Shown: piece after piece, positions 15,673 through 24,983 of the stretch | Position numbering within the stretch: position 1 is the stretch's first letter | Layout of the letters: each line of letters opens with the position of its first letter | Assembly (NCBI GenBank): GCA_964515235.1 | Contig: CAZEVO010000019.1 | Coordinates: 1 to 39,682 of the forward strand | Source of the DNA: OPU3-GD-OMZ sp964515235 | GTDB lineage: Bacteria; Pseudomonadota; Gammaproteobacteria; Methylococcales; Methylomonadaceae | DNA: 39,682 nt | Reading direction: 5' to 3' | Notes under the pieces: generated by a model | Databases searched by the model: none | What the model saw: the letters and a program-made list of their open reading frames with translations, nothing else | Told to the model about the DNA's origin: nothing | Made by a program: the position numbers and the translations under genes

Positions 15673-16512
15673 TTATTTAGTCACAATAGCCCACATATTG
15701 TCATTTAATGGGAAATTATCTAACCTTGTCATTTTCAAACCTGCATTCAATAAAATTACCTTTAGTGTTTCCGGAGTAAAGTAATTCACATGGTCTGGAT
15801 ATCTAAAACCACACCATCTTTTTTGCCTTACCTTTCTGTTTATTGAATCAAAATTAGGGACTTTAATTATTATTACTCCCTGTTTATTTAGTTTTAATTT
15901 ACATTCTGATAATAATTTTAGTGGGTGTAATTCATGCTCCAGAAAAGAACATAAGATAATTAAATCAACCGTGTTATCTGAAATTTCTTTTAAACCATCA
16001 ATTGCTGTTTCATGAAGACAAAAACCACCTACTCGTTTCAGGTTTAAATTCGCCTGTTCCGATTGAACCTGAGATAACTCGATACCGATCGGTTGCATTT
16101 CAATGTCATGGTTATTCTGATGTTCTTTTATAATTTTTTGTAGCTTGTCTCCCGTTCCACAACCTACATCAACAACAGTTAATTCTTTGCCATCAGTTGT
16201 GTTCATCAAGATTTTTAGCTGTTCTGCCGATTCAGTTTCTATTCTTTCTTTTTTTCTAATAAATTTCCTAACTTTTTTTATCAGGCTACTGAACACTGAC
16301 AAAACCGGTTCTTTTGCCTTTCTTCTTCTTTTTTCCTCAGTGAATCTTTTTTCCCAAGCTAATTCATCTATCAGTTGTGCATAATCAGGTGGGTTTTGTA
16401 AATAAACCATACCTGTATCCAAACACTCCACTATTTTCCATTCACCTCTTGAATAAAGGGATTCTTTTGTTTCACTCTGCTTTTCTGTAATTGGGTTTAA
16501 TCTTGGCGACAT
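15673..16512 (-). CDS. class I SAM-dependent methyltransferase (UbiG-like fold)
   Basis: This 279-residue protein has the Rossmann-fold SAM site LTVVDVGCGTGDKLQKI (motif I, about residues 111-128), an acidic residue after the next strand (GIELSQVQ) and the motif IV-like segment DLIILCSFLEH, followed by LNKQGVIIIKVPN and FTPETLKVILLNAG. These are typical of Methyltransf_23-like enzymes, often associated with polysaccharide modification. A charged N-terminal segment (about 1-100) is unassigned. Two counted 60-base lines of the gene have about 32% and 37% G+C against about 42% in a galU line, so it may be horizontally acquired. Substrate unknown; the galU neighbour only hints at sugar chemistry. 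Confidence 0.75.
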   Translation of the reverse strand: MSPRLNPITEKQSETKESLYSRGEWKIVECLDTGMVYLQNPPDYAQLIDELAWEKRFTEEKRRRKAKEPVLSVFSSLIKKVRKFIRKKERIETESAEQLKILMNTTDGKELTVVDVGCGTGDKLQKIIKEHQNNHDIEMQPIGIELSQVQSEQANLNLKRVGGFCLHETAIDGLKEISDNTVDLIILCSFLEHELHPLKLLSECKLKLNKQGVIIIKVPNFDSINRKVRQKRWCGFRYPDHVNYFTPETLKVILLNAGLKMTRLDNFPLNDNMWAIVTK

Positions 16513-16659
16513 AATCGTTTTATTAAATTTTATTAAACTGTTCTGAACTGTCAGGCATTTTTTAAATTACAAAACCCTTTTACTTCATCAAACAGAGACA
16601 AATGATTCGGTTCATTATAATGAATATGAAGAAACACTACTACCGACACATCAAATTAC

Positions 16660-18363
16660 CTACCGCTCCACGGTAACTGACTGATAGGCTGAACTGATTT
16701 TTTCACCTGAGTGCTGGCTTAAATAATCAATAACAATTGACCAGATCGGCAACCCTTTTGATTGCTGCTGGGTAGTTGCCCAGCCTGCGACACTATAACG
16801 CTTATTTGACTCAATCAACTCCCCCGAGTCTAAGCGCATTTCACTAATTCTCTGCCCCTGTCTTCTTGCAGGATGACAACAATATCGCATACCTGTTACC
16901 CGCACCATATCACCGCCTTGCTGGTAATAAGGGTCAGGATTAAATAAGTTATCACAAACATCTTCCAATAAAACCTTTAATTGCTCCCCTGTTAAAATTG
17001 TCTGATAGGTCTCCGGATAAGTAATAGCAGTCTGATTAAAAACATCCTCAACGGTAATAACGTCTCCCGGCAATAGTGAACTCCCCCATCTAAACCCCGG
17101 TGATAAAACAATCTGACAATCTGTCGCTTCTTGTAGAGCCGATAAAATAAGCTGATCAAACGGCCCACCAAAGCTATCGCGGCGGTAAAATAATCTTCCA
17201 ATTTGCGCCAGAGGTTCTCTCAACTGTTGCAAATAAGGCGCTCTAACTTGTTTAATATATGTCGTCATCTGCTGATCAGCTGCCAATATATTTGAAAAAA
17301 CAGGTACTAACCGATAACGAAAATCTCGAACACCTCCTGCCTTAATCACCAAATCTAAAACAGCTAAGAATTTTCCATGACTTCCTGCATTAGTCACTAA
17401 TGTTTTTCCCCGCGCATTTGAAACAGTGATCGGTCGGGGCAAAGCATGGTGAGTATGCCCACCTAAAATAACGTCTAATCCCGATACTCTAGCCGCCAAT
17501 TTCAAATCAACCGCCAAGCCATTATGTGATAATAACACCACCGCATCAGCAACTTTACTGTCTCGAATCTCATCAATCTGTTTCTGTAATGTTTGCTCTT
17601 GAATTCCAAACTGCCAATCAGGCATCAGATAACGTGGGTTAGCAATTGGCGTATAGGGAAAAGCCTGACCTATCACAGCAATACGCGCATTGGCCAATTC
17701 CTTGATAAAATAAGGCTTAAAAACCCGACCTTGCTCAATACCGGATCTAAAAGCAGCCTCTTCCGTCAAAGTAATATTTTGGCCTAAAAATTCCCCTTGG
17801 AAATTAGCCAAATTTTCTTTAACTTGGCGCTCACCGTAAGTAAACTCCCAATGTCCGGTCATCGCGTCTACGGATAATAAATTACTGGCTCCGACCATAT
17901 CTTGGCCTTGGGTCCACAAAGCCGTTGCTGAACCTTGCCAACTATCACCGCCATCAAGCAACATCGTGTTGCCTTCACCTCGCTCTGCACGCATTTGCTT
18001 TACTAAACTAGCTAAGTAGGAAAAGCCTCCCATTTTTCCATAATGTTCTGCTGCTTCAATAAAATCAACCGACGTAAAAGCATGTGCCTGAAAACTATGG
18101 GGTGTAATACCAAAAAAATTGAGGAAATCCAGACCAGCTAATAAAGAGAACTGATTGCCTTTCAATGCTCGTAAAGATTCATTATCGGGTTCGCGGTAAT
18201 AAAGCGGCATTAACTGAGCATGGCAATCAGTAAAATGCAAAATGGAAGCATTACCAAAAGCCGGGAAACGATAAATATCTTCAAGGCTGGCCGAATTAGC
18301 ACGGCGCATACCGGGTAAGAAACCTAACGCGATTAAGGCTTGAAGAAAATGGCGTCGCTGCAC
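16660..18363 (-). CDS. soxB: thiosulfohydrolase SoxB
   Basis: The 567-residue protein starts with a Tat signal (RRHFLQALIALGFLPG), directing folded export to the periplasm. A calcineurin-like dimetal hydrolase domain follows, with HFTDCHAQ (D46, H48), LLDGGDSWQGS (D137), MTGHWEFTYG (H171), SHNG and GGHTHH metal-binding segments, and a C-terminal 5'-nucleotidase-type domain. The MTGHWEFTYG form rather than GNHEFD separates SoxB from UshA nucleotidases. In the Sox pathway SoxB releases sulfate from SoxY-bound thiosulfonate. The start is GTG with GGA six bases upstream. No soxXYZA gene is in the window, so whether it serves thiosulfate oxidation here depends on genes elsewhere. Confidence 0.9.
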   Translation of the reverse strand: MQRRHFLQALIALGFLPGMRRANSASLEDIYRFPAFGNASILHFTDCHAQLMPLYYREPDNESLRALKGNQFSLLAGLDFLNFFGITPHSFQAHAFTSVDFIEAAEHYGKMGGFSYLASLVKQMRAERGEGNTMLLDGGDSWQGSATALWTQGQDMVGASNLLSVDAMTGHWEFTYGERQVKENLANFQGEFLGQNITLTEEAAFRSGIEQGRVFKPYFIKELANARIAVIGQAFPYTPIANPRYLMPDWQFGIQEQTLQKQIDEIRDSKVADAVVLLSHNGLAVDLKLAARVSGLDVILGGHTHHALPRPITVSNARGKTLVTNAGSHGKFLAVLDLVIKAGGVRDFRYRLVPVFSNILAADQQMTTYIKQVRAPYLQQLREPLAQIGRLFYRRDSFGGPFDQLILSALQEATDCQIVLSPGFRWGSSLLPGDVITVEDVFNQTAITYPETYQTILTGEQLKVLLEDVCDNLFNPDPYYQQGGDMVRVTGMRYCCHPARRQGQRISEMRLDSGELIESNKRYSVAGWATTQQQSKGLPIWSIVIDYLSQHSGEKISSAYQSVTVER

Positions 18364-18461
18364 TTAATTTCCAAAGCCCACATCATGTTGGCTATTTTGC
18401 AAGCCTAGCTAAACACAAATGACTACTAAAATAATGTGTTCTGAATACAAAACATATGAGG

Positions 18462-19337
18462 TTATTCACCGACTTGATCATCTTCTTCTTTTGGCAACCA
18501 GTCTTCATTTAATTTCAACTGCAACATATGTACGCGTCGGCTATCTGCGCGAATCACATCAAAATTAAAACCTTCAATAGTTATTTTTTCACCTTTCTTA
18601 GGTAAGTGTTTTAAGTGCTGCACGACCAACCCTCCAATAGTACCCACATCCTGGTCATCAAAACGAGTATTAAAATAATCATTAAATTCAGCTATCGGCG
18701 TAATTGCTTTAACTGTAAAAACGCGGTCACTGCGTCTGAAGATATAAGCCTCATCTTCTAAATCATGTTCATCTTCTATCTCGCCAACAATCTGCTCAAG
18801 TACATCCTCAATGGTTACTAGTCCTGCAGCCACACCGTATTCATCAACTACAATTGCCATATGATTTCGATTTGCCCGAAATTCGTTTAATAAAACATTA
18901 AGCCGTTTACTTTCAGGAATAAAGCGGGCAGTTCGCATAATTTCTTCAACACGTAATGTTTCATCCTGACGACTATGGACCAATAAGTCTTTAGCCAACA
19001 AAACACCCACAACTTCGCTTCGATCTTCATCAATAACAGGGAAACGGGAGTGGGCAGATTCAATAACCAAAGGAAAAATAGTCGCTAAATCAGCTTCTCT
19101 AGGGACGACAACCATTTGAATACGAGGAATCATAATATCTCTCACTCGCATTTCCGAAACTTGTAAAACACCTTCTATCATTGACAGTGTTTCCATGCCA
19201 ATTAGGTTTTTAACTTGCATCTCACGCAAGGATTCAATTAAATCATCTTTATCGCGTGGCTCTCCTGTCAAGAAATGACTAAAGCTTTCCACCCAACCTC
19301 TAGGCTTTGCCGATTCGTTGGGATTATTTTCACTCAT
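18462..19337 (-). CDS. corC: CorC/HlyC-family CBS-domain protein
   Basis: This 291-residue protein has two CBS domains (VRDIMIPRIQMVVVP at about 66-80 and later IMRTARFIPES), and a C-terminal CorC_HlyC transporter-associated domain (about 200-285: RSDRVFTVKAITPIAEFN to FDVIRADSRRVHMLQL). It has no membrane segments, as expected for the soluble CorC form. The family was linked to magnesium and cobalt efflux through CorA, but the biochemical role remains unsettled. It overlaps the ybeY stop by 4 bases (ATGA type), so translation is probably coupled. lnt, which often follows corC, is not next here. Confidence 0.93.
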   Translation of the reverse strand: MSENNPNESAKPRGWVESFSHFLTGEPRDKDDLIESLREMQVKNLIGMETLSMIEGVLQVSEMRVRDIMIPRIQMVVVPREADLATIFPLVIESAHSRFPVIDEDRSEVVGVLLAKDLLVHSRQDETLRVEEIMRTARFIPESKRLNVLLNEFRANRNHMAIVVDEYGVAAGLVTIEDVLEQIVGEIEDEHDLEDEAYIFRRSDRVFTVKAITPIAEFNDYFNTRFDDQDVGTIGGLVVQHLKHLPKKGEKITIEGFNFDVIRADSRRVHMLQLKLNEDWLPKEEDDQVGE

Positions 19338-19795
19338 GAATTCACAGCCTCTATATAGGGATTATTGATTGATAGTTTTTGTAATACCGCAATTTCTTCC
19401 GCTTCCATGCGTTCTGCTTGTTGATCTTCAATATGATCAAAACCCAACAAATGCAAGACACCATGAATCACTATATGAGCCCAATGATCATTTACTAATT
19501 TATTTTGTTCACCGGCTTCACGAACCACAACAGGCGCACAAATAACTAAATCGCCTAATAACGGTGTTTCAAAACCAACCGGTAATTCCACTGGAAAACT
19601 AAGTATATTTGTCGGCCCTGATTTATGACGATATTGTTCGTTAAGTGCAGCACTCTCCGGCTCATCAACAACACGAATAACCAATTCAATATCATTTGAC
19701 TGATCACCAAGCACAGCCTCTACCCATAATTTAAATTGATCAAGTGACGGTTCATTATCAACATGACAGAGCCGCTGCAATTCAATATCAATCAT
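19334..19795 (-). CDS. ybeY: endoribonuclease YbeY
   Basis: This 153-residue protein carries the zinc motif HGVLHLLGFDH (H-x3-H-x5-H) that defines YbeY. Upstream, NEQYRHKSGPTNILSFP matches the conserved substrate region. YbeY is an RNase involved in 16S rRNA 3' end maturation and ribosome quality control in bacteria. The gene lies between phoH (6 bases upstream) and corC (4-base overlap), the conserved ybeZ-ybeY-ybeX order. The length is normal. Confidence 0.96.
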   Translation of the reverse strand: MIDIELQRLCHVDNEPSLDQFKLWVEAVLGDQSNDIELVIRVVDEPESAALNEQYRHKSGPTNILSFPVELPVGFETPLLGDLVICAPVVVREAGEQNKLVNDHWAHIVIHGVLHLLGFDHIEDQQAERMEAEEIAVLQKLSINNPYIEAVNS

Positions 19796-19801
19796 ATTAA
19801 A

Positions 19802-20797
19802 CTAAGACTCATCTGAATGAGCCTTATCATAGCTTTCATAAGCACTGACAATTTTCTGCACTAAGGGATGACGAACAACGTCTTGAACGCCAAAAAAGGT
19901 AAAACTAATACCGTCAACCCCATTTAAAACTTTTAATACATGCCCTAACCCCGACGCAGTTTTTTTAGGTAAGTCAATCTGTGTAACATCCCCATTAATC
20001 ACAGCAGTTGAACCAAAACCAACCCGAGTCAGAAACATTTTAATCTGCTCTTTCGTCGTATTTTGTGCTTCATCTAAAATAATAAACGAATCATTTAAAG
20101 TTCGCCCACGCATAAAGGCTAAAGGTGCAACCTCAATTACGTTGCGTTCAATTAATTTATCAACCCGCTCAAAGCCTAACATTTCATATAAAGCATCATA
20201 GAGAGGACGTAAGTAAGGATCAACCTTCTGAGCCATATCCCCAGGTAAAAAGCCTAAACTTTCACCCGCCTCTACTGCAGGACGAACCAAAATAATTCGC
20301 CTTACATCCTCACGCTCTAAAGCCTGTACAGCACAAGCAACTGCTAAATAAGTTTTACCAGTCCCCGCAGGCCCCACTCCAAAATTAATATGATGTGATA
20401 AAATATTTTTCAGATATTGTTGCTGATTCGTGCCTCGACCCTTAATAATACCCCGTCGGGTTTTAATGGTAATCGGCGGCTTATTATTCACATCTTGACC
20501 GGCTAATAATGATTGGACATGTGATTCTTGCAGTGACAGGTGGATATGTTCGGGCGTTAATACCTCAGCCTCTGTGTTGGCAAATAGTTTTTCTAAAAGC
20601 ACAGACGCTATTTTAATAGCTTCGCCCGATCCTTTTAAACGAAAACGATTACCCCGATTTGATATTTCTATGCCTAAACGTTTCTCTATCTGTTGAAGAT
20701 GACTATTTAATTGTCCACATAGATTAGCCAATCGAGAATTATCAGCAGGAATTAAAGTCAGATCCAACGAATTTGAATGAATATCCAATGCCTTCAT
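19802..20797 (-). CDS. ybeZ: PhoH-like ATPase (YbeZ)
   Basis: This 331-residue cytoplasmic P-loop ATPase contains Walker A GPAGTGKTYLAVACAVQAL (about 142-160), RIILVRPAVEAGESLGFLPGDMAQKVDPYLRPLYDAL and the Walker B region FIILDEAQNTTKEQIKMFLTR. These are the hallmarks of the PhoH family. An N-terminal KH-like segment (about 20-75) suggests RNA binding. It is thought to work with YbeY on rRNA processing. It follows miaB with no gap (the stop of miaB is adjacent) and precedes ybeY by 6 bases, so all belong to one transcription unit. Confidence 0.95.
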   Translation of the reverse strand: MKALDIHSNSLDLTLIPADNSRLANLCGQLNSHLQQIEKRLGIEISNRGNRFRLKGSGEAIKIASVLLEKLFANTEAEVLTPEHIHLSLQESHVQSLLAGQDVNNKPPITIKTRRGIIKGRGTNQQQYLKNILSHHINFGVGPAGTGKTYLAVACAVQALEREDVRRIILVRPAVEAGESLGFLPGDMAQKVDPYLRPLYDALYEMLGFERVDKLIERNVIEVAPLAFMRGRTLNDSFIILDEAQNTTKEQIKMFLTRVGFGSTAVINGDVTQIDLPKKTASGLGHVLKVLNGVDGISFTFFGVQDVVRHPLVQKIVSAYESYDKAHSDES

Positions 20798-22153
20798 TTA
20801 AAAATTTTGAGCAATTTTATCAACTGATGCTTCAACTAACCTTCCCCGTAATGAATTCGGCAAGGCTTCAGTAATCATCACATCAACAAACTGTCCTCTA
20901 AGACGCGGGTGGCCAGTAAAATTAACAACTCGATTGTTTTCCGTTCTACCCGTAACCTGTAATTGATTCTTTTTCGATAACCCTTCAACCAAGACCGTTT
21001 GCACAGTTCCAACCATGCTCTCAGAAATCGCTAAAGCATTTTGATTAATATAGTCTTGTAAACGTTTCAACCGTTCCTTTTTAATCGCAATATCAACATC
21101 ATCAGCAAAGTCTGCCGCCGGCGTTCCAGGGCGAGCACTATAAATAAAACTAAACGAAGTATCAAAAGCCATCATTTCAATCAATTCCATCGTCTCTGCA
21201 AACTCATCATCAGTTTCACCAGGAAAACCAATAATAAAGTCCGATGACAAACTTAATTCAGGACGATGCTCTCGCAAACGGTTTATTTTATCGACATATT
21301 GCTCACGCGTATGCCCACGCTTCATACGCTTAAGAATGTTGTTACTACCACTTTGTACCGGTAAATGTAGGTGACTAACTAATTCCGGAATTTCAGCGTA
21401 AGCCTCAATTAGACTATCAGAAAATTCAACCGGATGAGATGTGGTAAAACGAATCCGACCGATCCCTGGAATTGCAGCAACATAATGCAATAACAAAGCA
21501 AAATCAGCGATATCACCATCGTCCATTTCACCTTGGTAGGCATTTACATTTTGACCCAATAAATTAACTTCTCGAACACCTTGAGCAGCTAATGTAGTAA
21601 TTTCTTCAATGACACTGGATAACGGGCGACTAATTTCTTCACCCCGAGTATATGGTACAACACAAAAGGTACAATATTTACTACATCCTTCCATGATAGA
21701 AACAAAGGCTTTTGGTCCGTCAGCACGAGGTTCCGGCAAAGCATCAAATTTCTCAATTTCAGGAAAAGAAACATCGATTACCTTCGCGTGATTACTTTGG
21801 GTCTGATCTAGTAATTGCGGTAGCCGATGTAAGGTCTGAGGGCCAAACACCAAATCCACATAAGGTGCTCTTTTTTGGATCATCTCACCTTCCTGACTGG
21901 CAACACAACCACCCACACCAATAATAAGATCAGGGTTTTTATTTTTGAGCTTACGCCACACGCCCAGTTGTGAAAAAACTTTTTCCTGAGCTTTCTCCCT
22001 GACAGAACAGGTATTAAGTAATAATATATCCGCTTCTTCTGGGTTATTCGCCGTCTCCAACCCGTGAGAATCTCTCAGTACATCACGCATTTTATCAGAA
22101 TCATATTCATTCATCTGACAGCCACTTGTCAACACGTATAATTTTTTTGCCAT
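20798..22153 (-). CDS. miaB: tRNA-2-methylthio-N6-dimethylallyladenosine synthase
   Basis: MiaB is a radical-SAM methylthiotransferase that modifies A37 of tRNAs reading UNN codons. The 451-residue protein has an N-terminal UPF0004 domain with cysteine ligands (TSGCQMNEYDSDKM, LLNTCSVREKA, VGGCVASQEG), the radical-SAM motif EGCSKYCTFCVVPYTRG (CxxxCxxC), and a C-terminal TRAM domain (about 380-445) for tRNA binding. SFSFIYSARPGTPA is also family-typical. It is the first gene of the miaB-phoH-ybeY-corC unit. Promoter elements before it are not clear to me. Confidence 0.97.
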   Translation of the reverse strand: MAKKLYVLTSGCQMNEYDSDKMRDVLRDSHGLETANNPEEADILLLNTCSVREKAQEKVFSQLGVWRKLKNKNPDLIIGVGGCVASQEGEMIQKRAPYVDLVFGPQTLHRLPQLLDQTQSNHAKVIDVSFPEIEKFDALPEPRADGPKAFVSIMEGCSKYCTFCVVPYTRGEEISRPLSSVIEEITTLAAQGVREVNLLGQNVNAYQGEMDDGDIADFALLLHYVAAIPGIGRIRFTTSHPVEFSDSLIEAYAEIPELVSHLHLPVQSGSNNILKRMKRGHTREQYVDKINRLREHRPELSLSSDFIIGFPGETDDEFAETMELIEMMAFDTSFSFIYSARPGTPAADFADDVDIAIKKERLKRLQDYINQNALAISESMVGTVQTVLVEGLSKKNQLQVTGRTENNRVVNFTGHPRLRGQFVDVMITEALPNSLRGRLVEASVDKIAQNF

Positions 22154-22320
22154 ATGCCTTTTAATCTACCACCCTGCTACTTGCTAAAATTCTATTACTA
22201 GACTCATAAAAACGCTATTTAGTCGGTATTTTAGCAGATTCTATCCTAAAAAATGCACGGTCTAACTCAAATAAAAGAGAACTCAACCAACGCATTTAGT
22301 CACGAAAAGGGCAAAAATCT

Positions 22321-22338
22321 AAAAAAGCACCTGCTTTT
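22321..22338 (-). terminator. candidate terminator after glcF
   Basis: On the minus strand AAAAGC and GCTTTT form a 6-bp stem with a 4-base AGGT loop and the 3' arm runs into two further T residues. It lies about 55 bases after the glcF stop codon and before miaB, where an end of the glcEF transcript is expected. The stem is short. Confidence 0.45.
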
Positions 22339-22391
22339 CTACTTAAATCCACCCCGATTTACTCTATTTTCAGTTGATGAATAGCCGATGA

Positions 22392-23594
22392 TTATAATAA
22401 TTCAATCCAATGCCTAACTGGCACACTCGCTACTGATTGCAAATGCATCTGACATCCCACATTGGCCGTTACAATCACATCTGGACTCACGCCCTCTAAA
22501 GAAGAAATTTTTTCCGCTAATAATTGTTGTGAAATAATACGCTCTAAAAAAGAATACACCCCTGCTGATCCACAACACTCCTGAACGCCATCTGTTTCTA
22601 GCAACTGATAACCTTGACGCTGCAAAATAGTTTCAATGGTATTGATAACTTTCTGGCCATGTTGCAAAGTGCAGGGGTTATGCAAAGCAACAGTTGTTCC
22701 TTGTCCAAAATTAGAAACAGGGACTGCTTCTGCCATGATTAATTCACTAATATCATAAGTCATTGCAGCAATACGCCGTGCTTTTTCCGCATAAACAATA
22801 TCGTACTGCAGAATATCACCATAATCTTTAACCATCACCCCACAACCACTGGTTGTCGAAACAATCGCCTCAATACCGGACTCGATAAAAGGCCACCATT
22901 GATCAATATTACGCTTTATAAAATCCGTACTTTGCTGATGAGCTGCAAGATGATGACTTAATGCTCCACAACAACCCTCATCCTTGATCTTTAATGCCGT
23001 GATGCCTAACTTATCCAACACCATAGCGACTTTAAGGTTAATAGCCGGTGCCAAGGCGGGCTGCACACAACCCTCTAACAATAAGATCTGACGTGAATGC
23101 CTAGATTCTGGCCAGTGATCAAGAGGTAATGCAACGACAGCTATTCTCTTTTTAATCTTTTTCGGCATTATGGGCCTTATCGCCTGCGCCATGTAAAATA
23201 GGACCTTAAACCGGCGACGATAAGGCAATATGTTTCGGAAACAAAAACGAATAAGTTTAGCGCTTATGGTACGCGGCACCTCCACTTCAACAATGCTCCG
23301 GCCAATATCAAGCAGACGACCATAACGAACCCCCGAAGGACATGTCGTTTCACATGCCCTACACGTCAAACATCGGTCAAGGTGGGATTGCGTCACCGTT
23401 GAGACACGCCCCCCTTCAAACAATTGCTTGAGCAAATAGATGCGACCTCGAGGACTGTCCATCTCATTACCTAAGACATTGTAAGTCGGACAGGTCGCAT
23501 TACAGAACCCACAATGAACACAAGACCTAAGAATTCTGTCTATTTCATTACAATCAGGCCTCGCCTGAACGAATGCAGCTAATTTTGTTTGCAT
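22392..23594 (-). CDS. glcF: glycolate oxidase iron-sulfur subunit
   Basis: This 400-residue protein has two ferredoxin-type 4Fe-4S motifs near the N-terminus: CVHCGFCNATCPTYNVLG (about 25-42) and CLTCRACETTCPSGVRYGRL (about 75-95). Two CCG (DUF224) cysteine domains follow, with LLEGCVQPAL, DEGCCGALSHH, TTSGCGVM, LHNPCTLQHG and ECCGSAGVYS. Together with GlcD and GlcE it oxidises glycolate to glyoxylate at the inner membrane, passing electrons to the quinone pool. It follows glcE by 24 bases. GlcD, the usual partner, is not encoded next to it. Confidence 0.94.
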   Translation of the reverse strand: MQTKLAAFVQARPDCNEIDRILRSCVHCGFCNATCPTYNVLGNEMDSPRGRIYLLKQLFEGGRVSTVTQSHLDRCLTCRACETTCPSGVRYGRLLDIGRSIVEVEVPRTISAKLIRFCFRNILPYRRRFKVLFYMAQAIRPIMPKKIKKRIAVVALPLDHWPESRHSRQILLLEGCVQPALAPAINLKVAMVLDKLGITALKIKDEGCCGALSHHLAAHQQSTDFIKRNIDQWWPFIESGIEAIVSTTSGCGVMVKDYGDILQYDIVYAEKARRIAAMTYDISELIMAEAVPVSNFGQGTTVALHNPCTLQHGQKVINTIETILQRQGYQLLETDGVQECCGSAGVYSFLERIISQQLLAEKISSLEGVSPDVIVTANVGCQMHLQSVASVPVRHWIELL

Positions 23595-23618
23595 AATAAT
23601 TAATGCCGAACCATAAAG

Positions 23619-24671
23619 TTATACAAATAATGCATCCGGATCAAAAGCGGCCCTGACACGGGCATTGAGCTGTGCTAAATGCGGCGGCGCCTCTGCTTGA
23701 GGCCACGGTGATGACTGTCCCGAACGGAACAACCGTGCAATGCCTCCGTGAGCGGCAACCGAAGCAAAAACAGCCGCTGCAGGCACCGTTGTTTTAAGCC
23801 AACGCAGCCCACCTGCCCAATCATAAAACCAATGCCCGGAAACACTTAAAACGGGCGTTGCCGGCGGCACGGATATACGCCATAAATCATCCTTGGTGTG
23901 GAAAAAATCCAATTGTTGTTCTTTTAACTCATACCAATAATTTTGACTGGATTCAATCTGTACCTCAGCTAGCAGCGATTTATCTAGTGCTGATAAAATC
24001 ACTGATTTTGATCCAGAAAATCGAACCCGTAAGAATCGACCATCATAAGCTAGAGCACTTATTGGCAAATACTGACGACGAATCACAATCATTTGAGCCA
24101 ATGCCGATTCAATGGACATTTCGATGTTAAGGGTTTGTTCTTGCTTCGGCATAGGTAATACTTTCAATGAAACCTCTAAAATAACGCCCAAAGATCCTTC
24201 AGACCCTGCCATCAATCGAGATACATCATAACCAGCCACATTTTTCATAACCTGCCCCCCAAAGGTTAACACTTCACCCTGACCATTCATGATTTTACAT
24301 CCTAATACAAAATCACGAACGGCCCCCGAAAAAGCTCGCCTAGGACCTGATAAGCCACTGGCTACAACCCCTCCCAGGGTCGCTGAGCACCCAAATGCCG
24401 GCGGCTCAAAGGCTAATATTTGCCCCTGCTCAGCTAAGATTTCATTAATGTTATTCAAAGACGTTCCCGCGCGCGCTGTCAAAACCAATTCACTAGGCTG
24501 GTAATCAATTACGCCTTGATAGCTCTTTGTTTCTAATCGTGTGAGTTGTGCTGGCACATTAGGTTTTAGAAACCCTTTGGTGTCGCCTCCGACAATCTGT
24601 AGCTGTGTTTTTTCAAGCCGCGCATTAACAATTGATTCTTGAAATTGTGAAATAGTTTCACTTCCACTCAT
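23619..24671 (-). CDS. glcE: glycolate oxidase FAD-binding subunit
   Basis: This 350-residue protein has an FAD-binding PCMH-type domain: LQIVGGDTKGFLKP at the start, LTARAGTSLNNINEIL, and SATLGGVVASGLSGPRRAFSGAVRDFVLG, with GQVMKNVAGYDVSRLMAGSEGSLGVI typical of GlcE. It is shorter than GlcD (about 490-500 residues) and lacks its C-terminal FAD-oxidase portion, which decides GlcE over GlcD. The gene pairs with glcF downstream. Upstream there is no glcD but a 312-base gap with an FNR-like dyad. Confidence 0.92.
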   Translation of the reverse strand: MSGSETISQFQESIVNARLEKTQLQIVGGDTKGFLKPNVPAQLTRLETKSYQGVIDYQPSELVLTARAGTSLNNINEILAEQGQILAFEPPAFGCSATLGGVVASGLSGPRRAFSGAVRDFVLGCKIMNGQGEVLTFGGQVMKNVAGYDVSRLMAGSEGSLGVILEVSLKVLPMPKQEQTLNIEMSIESALAQMIVIRRQYLPISALAYDGRFLRVRFSGSKSVILSALDKSLLAEVQIESSQNYWYELKEQQLDFFHTKDDLWRISVPPATPVLSVSGHWFYDWAGGLRWLKTTVPAAAVFASVAAHGGIARLFRSGQSSPWPQAEAPPHLAQLNARVRAAFDPDALFV

Positions 24672-24983
24672 TCACTTTTTCCATCTTCGGTTAAACACCC
24701 TTTATCGATCATGAGTTACCATACCATCGTTCATATTAATAACACCAACAACTTGCAATTAAAACAATTTGCATACTCAACAAATCTAATACATTTTAAC
24801 TAAAAATGGGGCCAACGTTACAAGACCTAAGAAATGATAAAAATCATGATCACTGAGTCAAATAAAACAGACACTCAACCTTTAGATAAAATCTCTCAGA
24901 TTGGACTGATAGAAAAAATATAATTTAGGCCAGAATTTAAATAAGCTAGCGTATAAACCATACTAGTTTTAACTGCGCTTTTT
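24672..24983 (-). promoter_or_regulatory. upstream region of glcEF with FNR/CRP-like dyad
   Basis: This 312-base gap contains no plausible coding sequence. A dyad TGAT-N4-ATCA lies at 24835-24846, matching the core of FNR/Anr-type sites (TTGAT-N4-ATCAA) except at the outermost bases. It sits about 160 bases before glcE. A second TGATCACTGAGTCA-like stretch follows at once. Control of glcEF by an FNR/CRP-family factor is a hypothesis only. Confidence 0.3.

Noticed and set aside
16660..18363. UshA-type 5'-nucleotidase instead of SoxB
   Set aside because: The metal segment reads GHWEFTYG, typical of SoxB, not GNHEFD, and a Tat signal is present.
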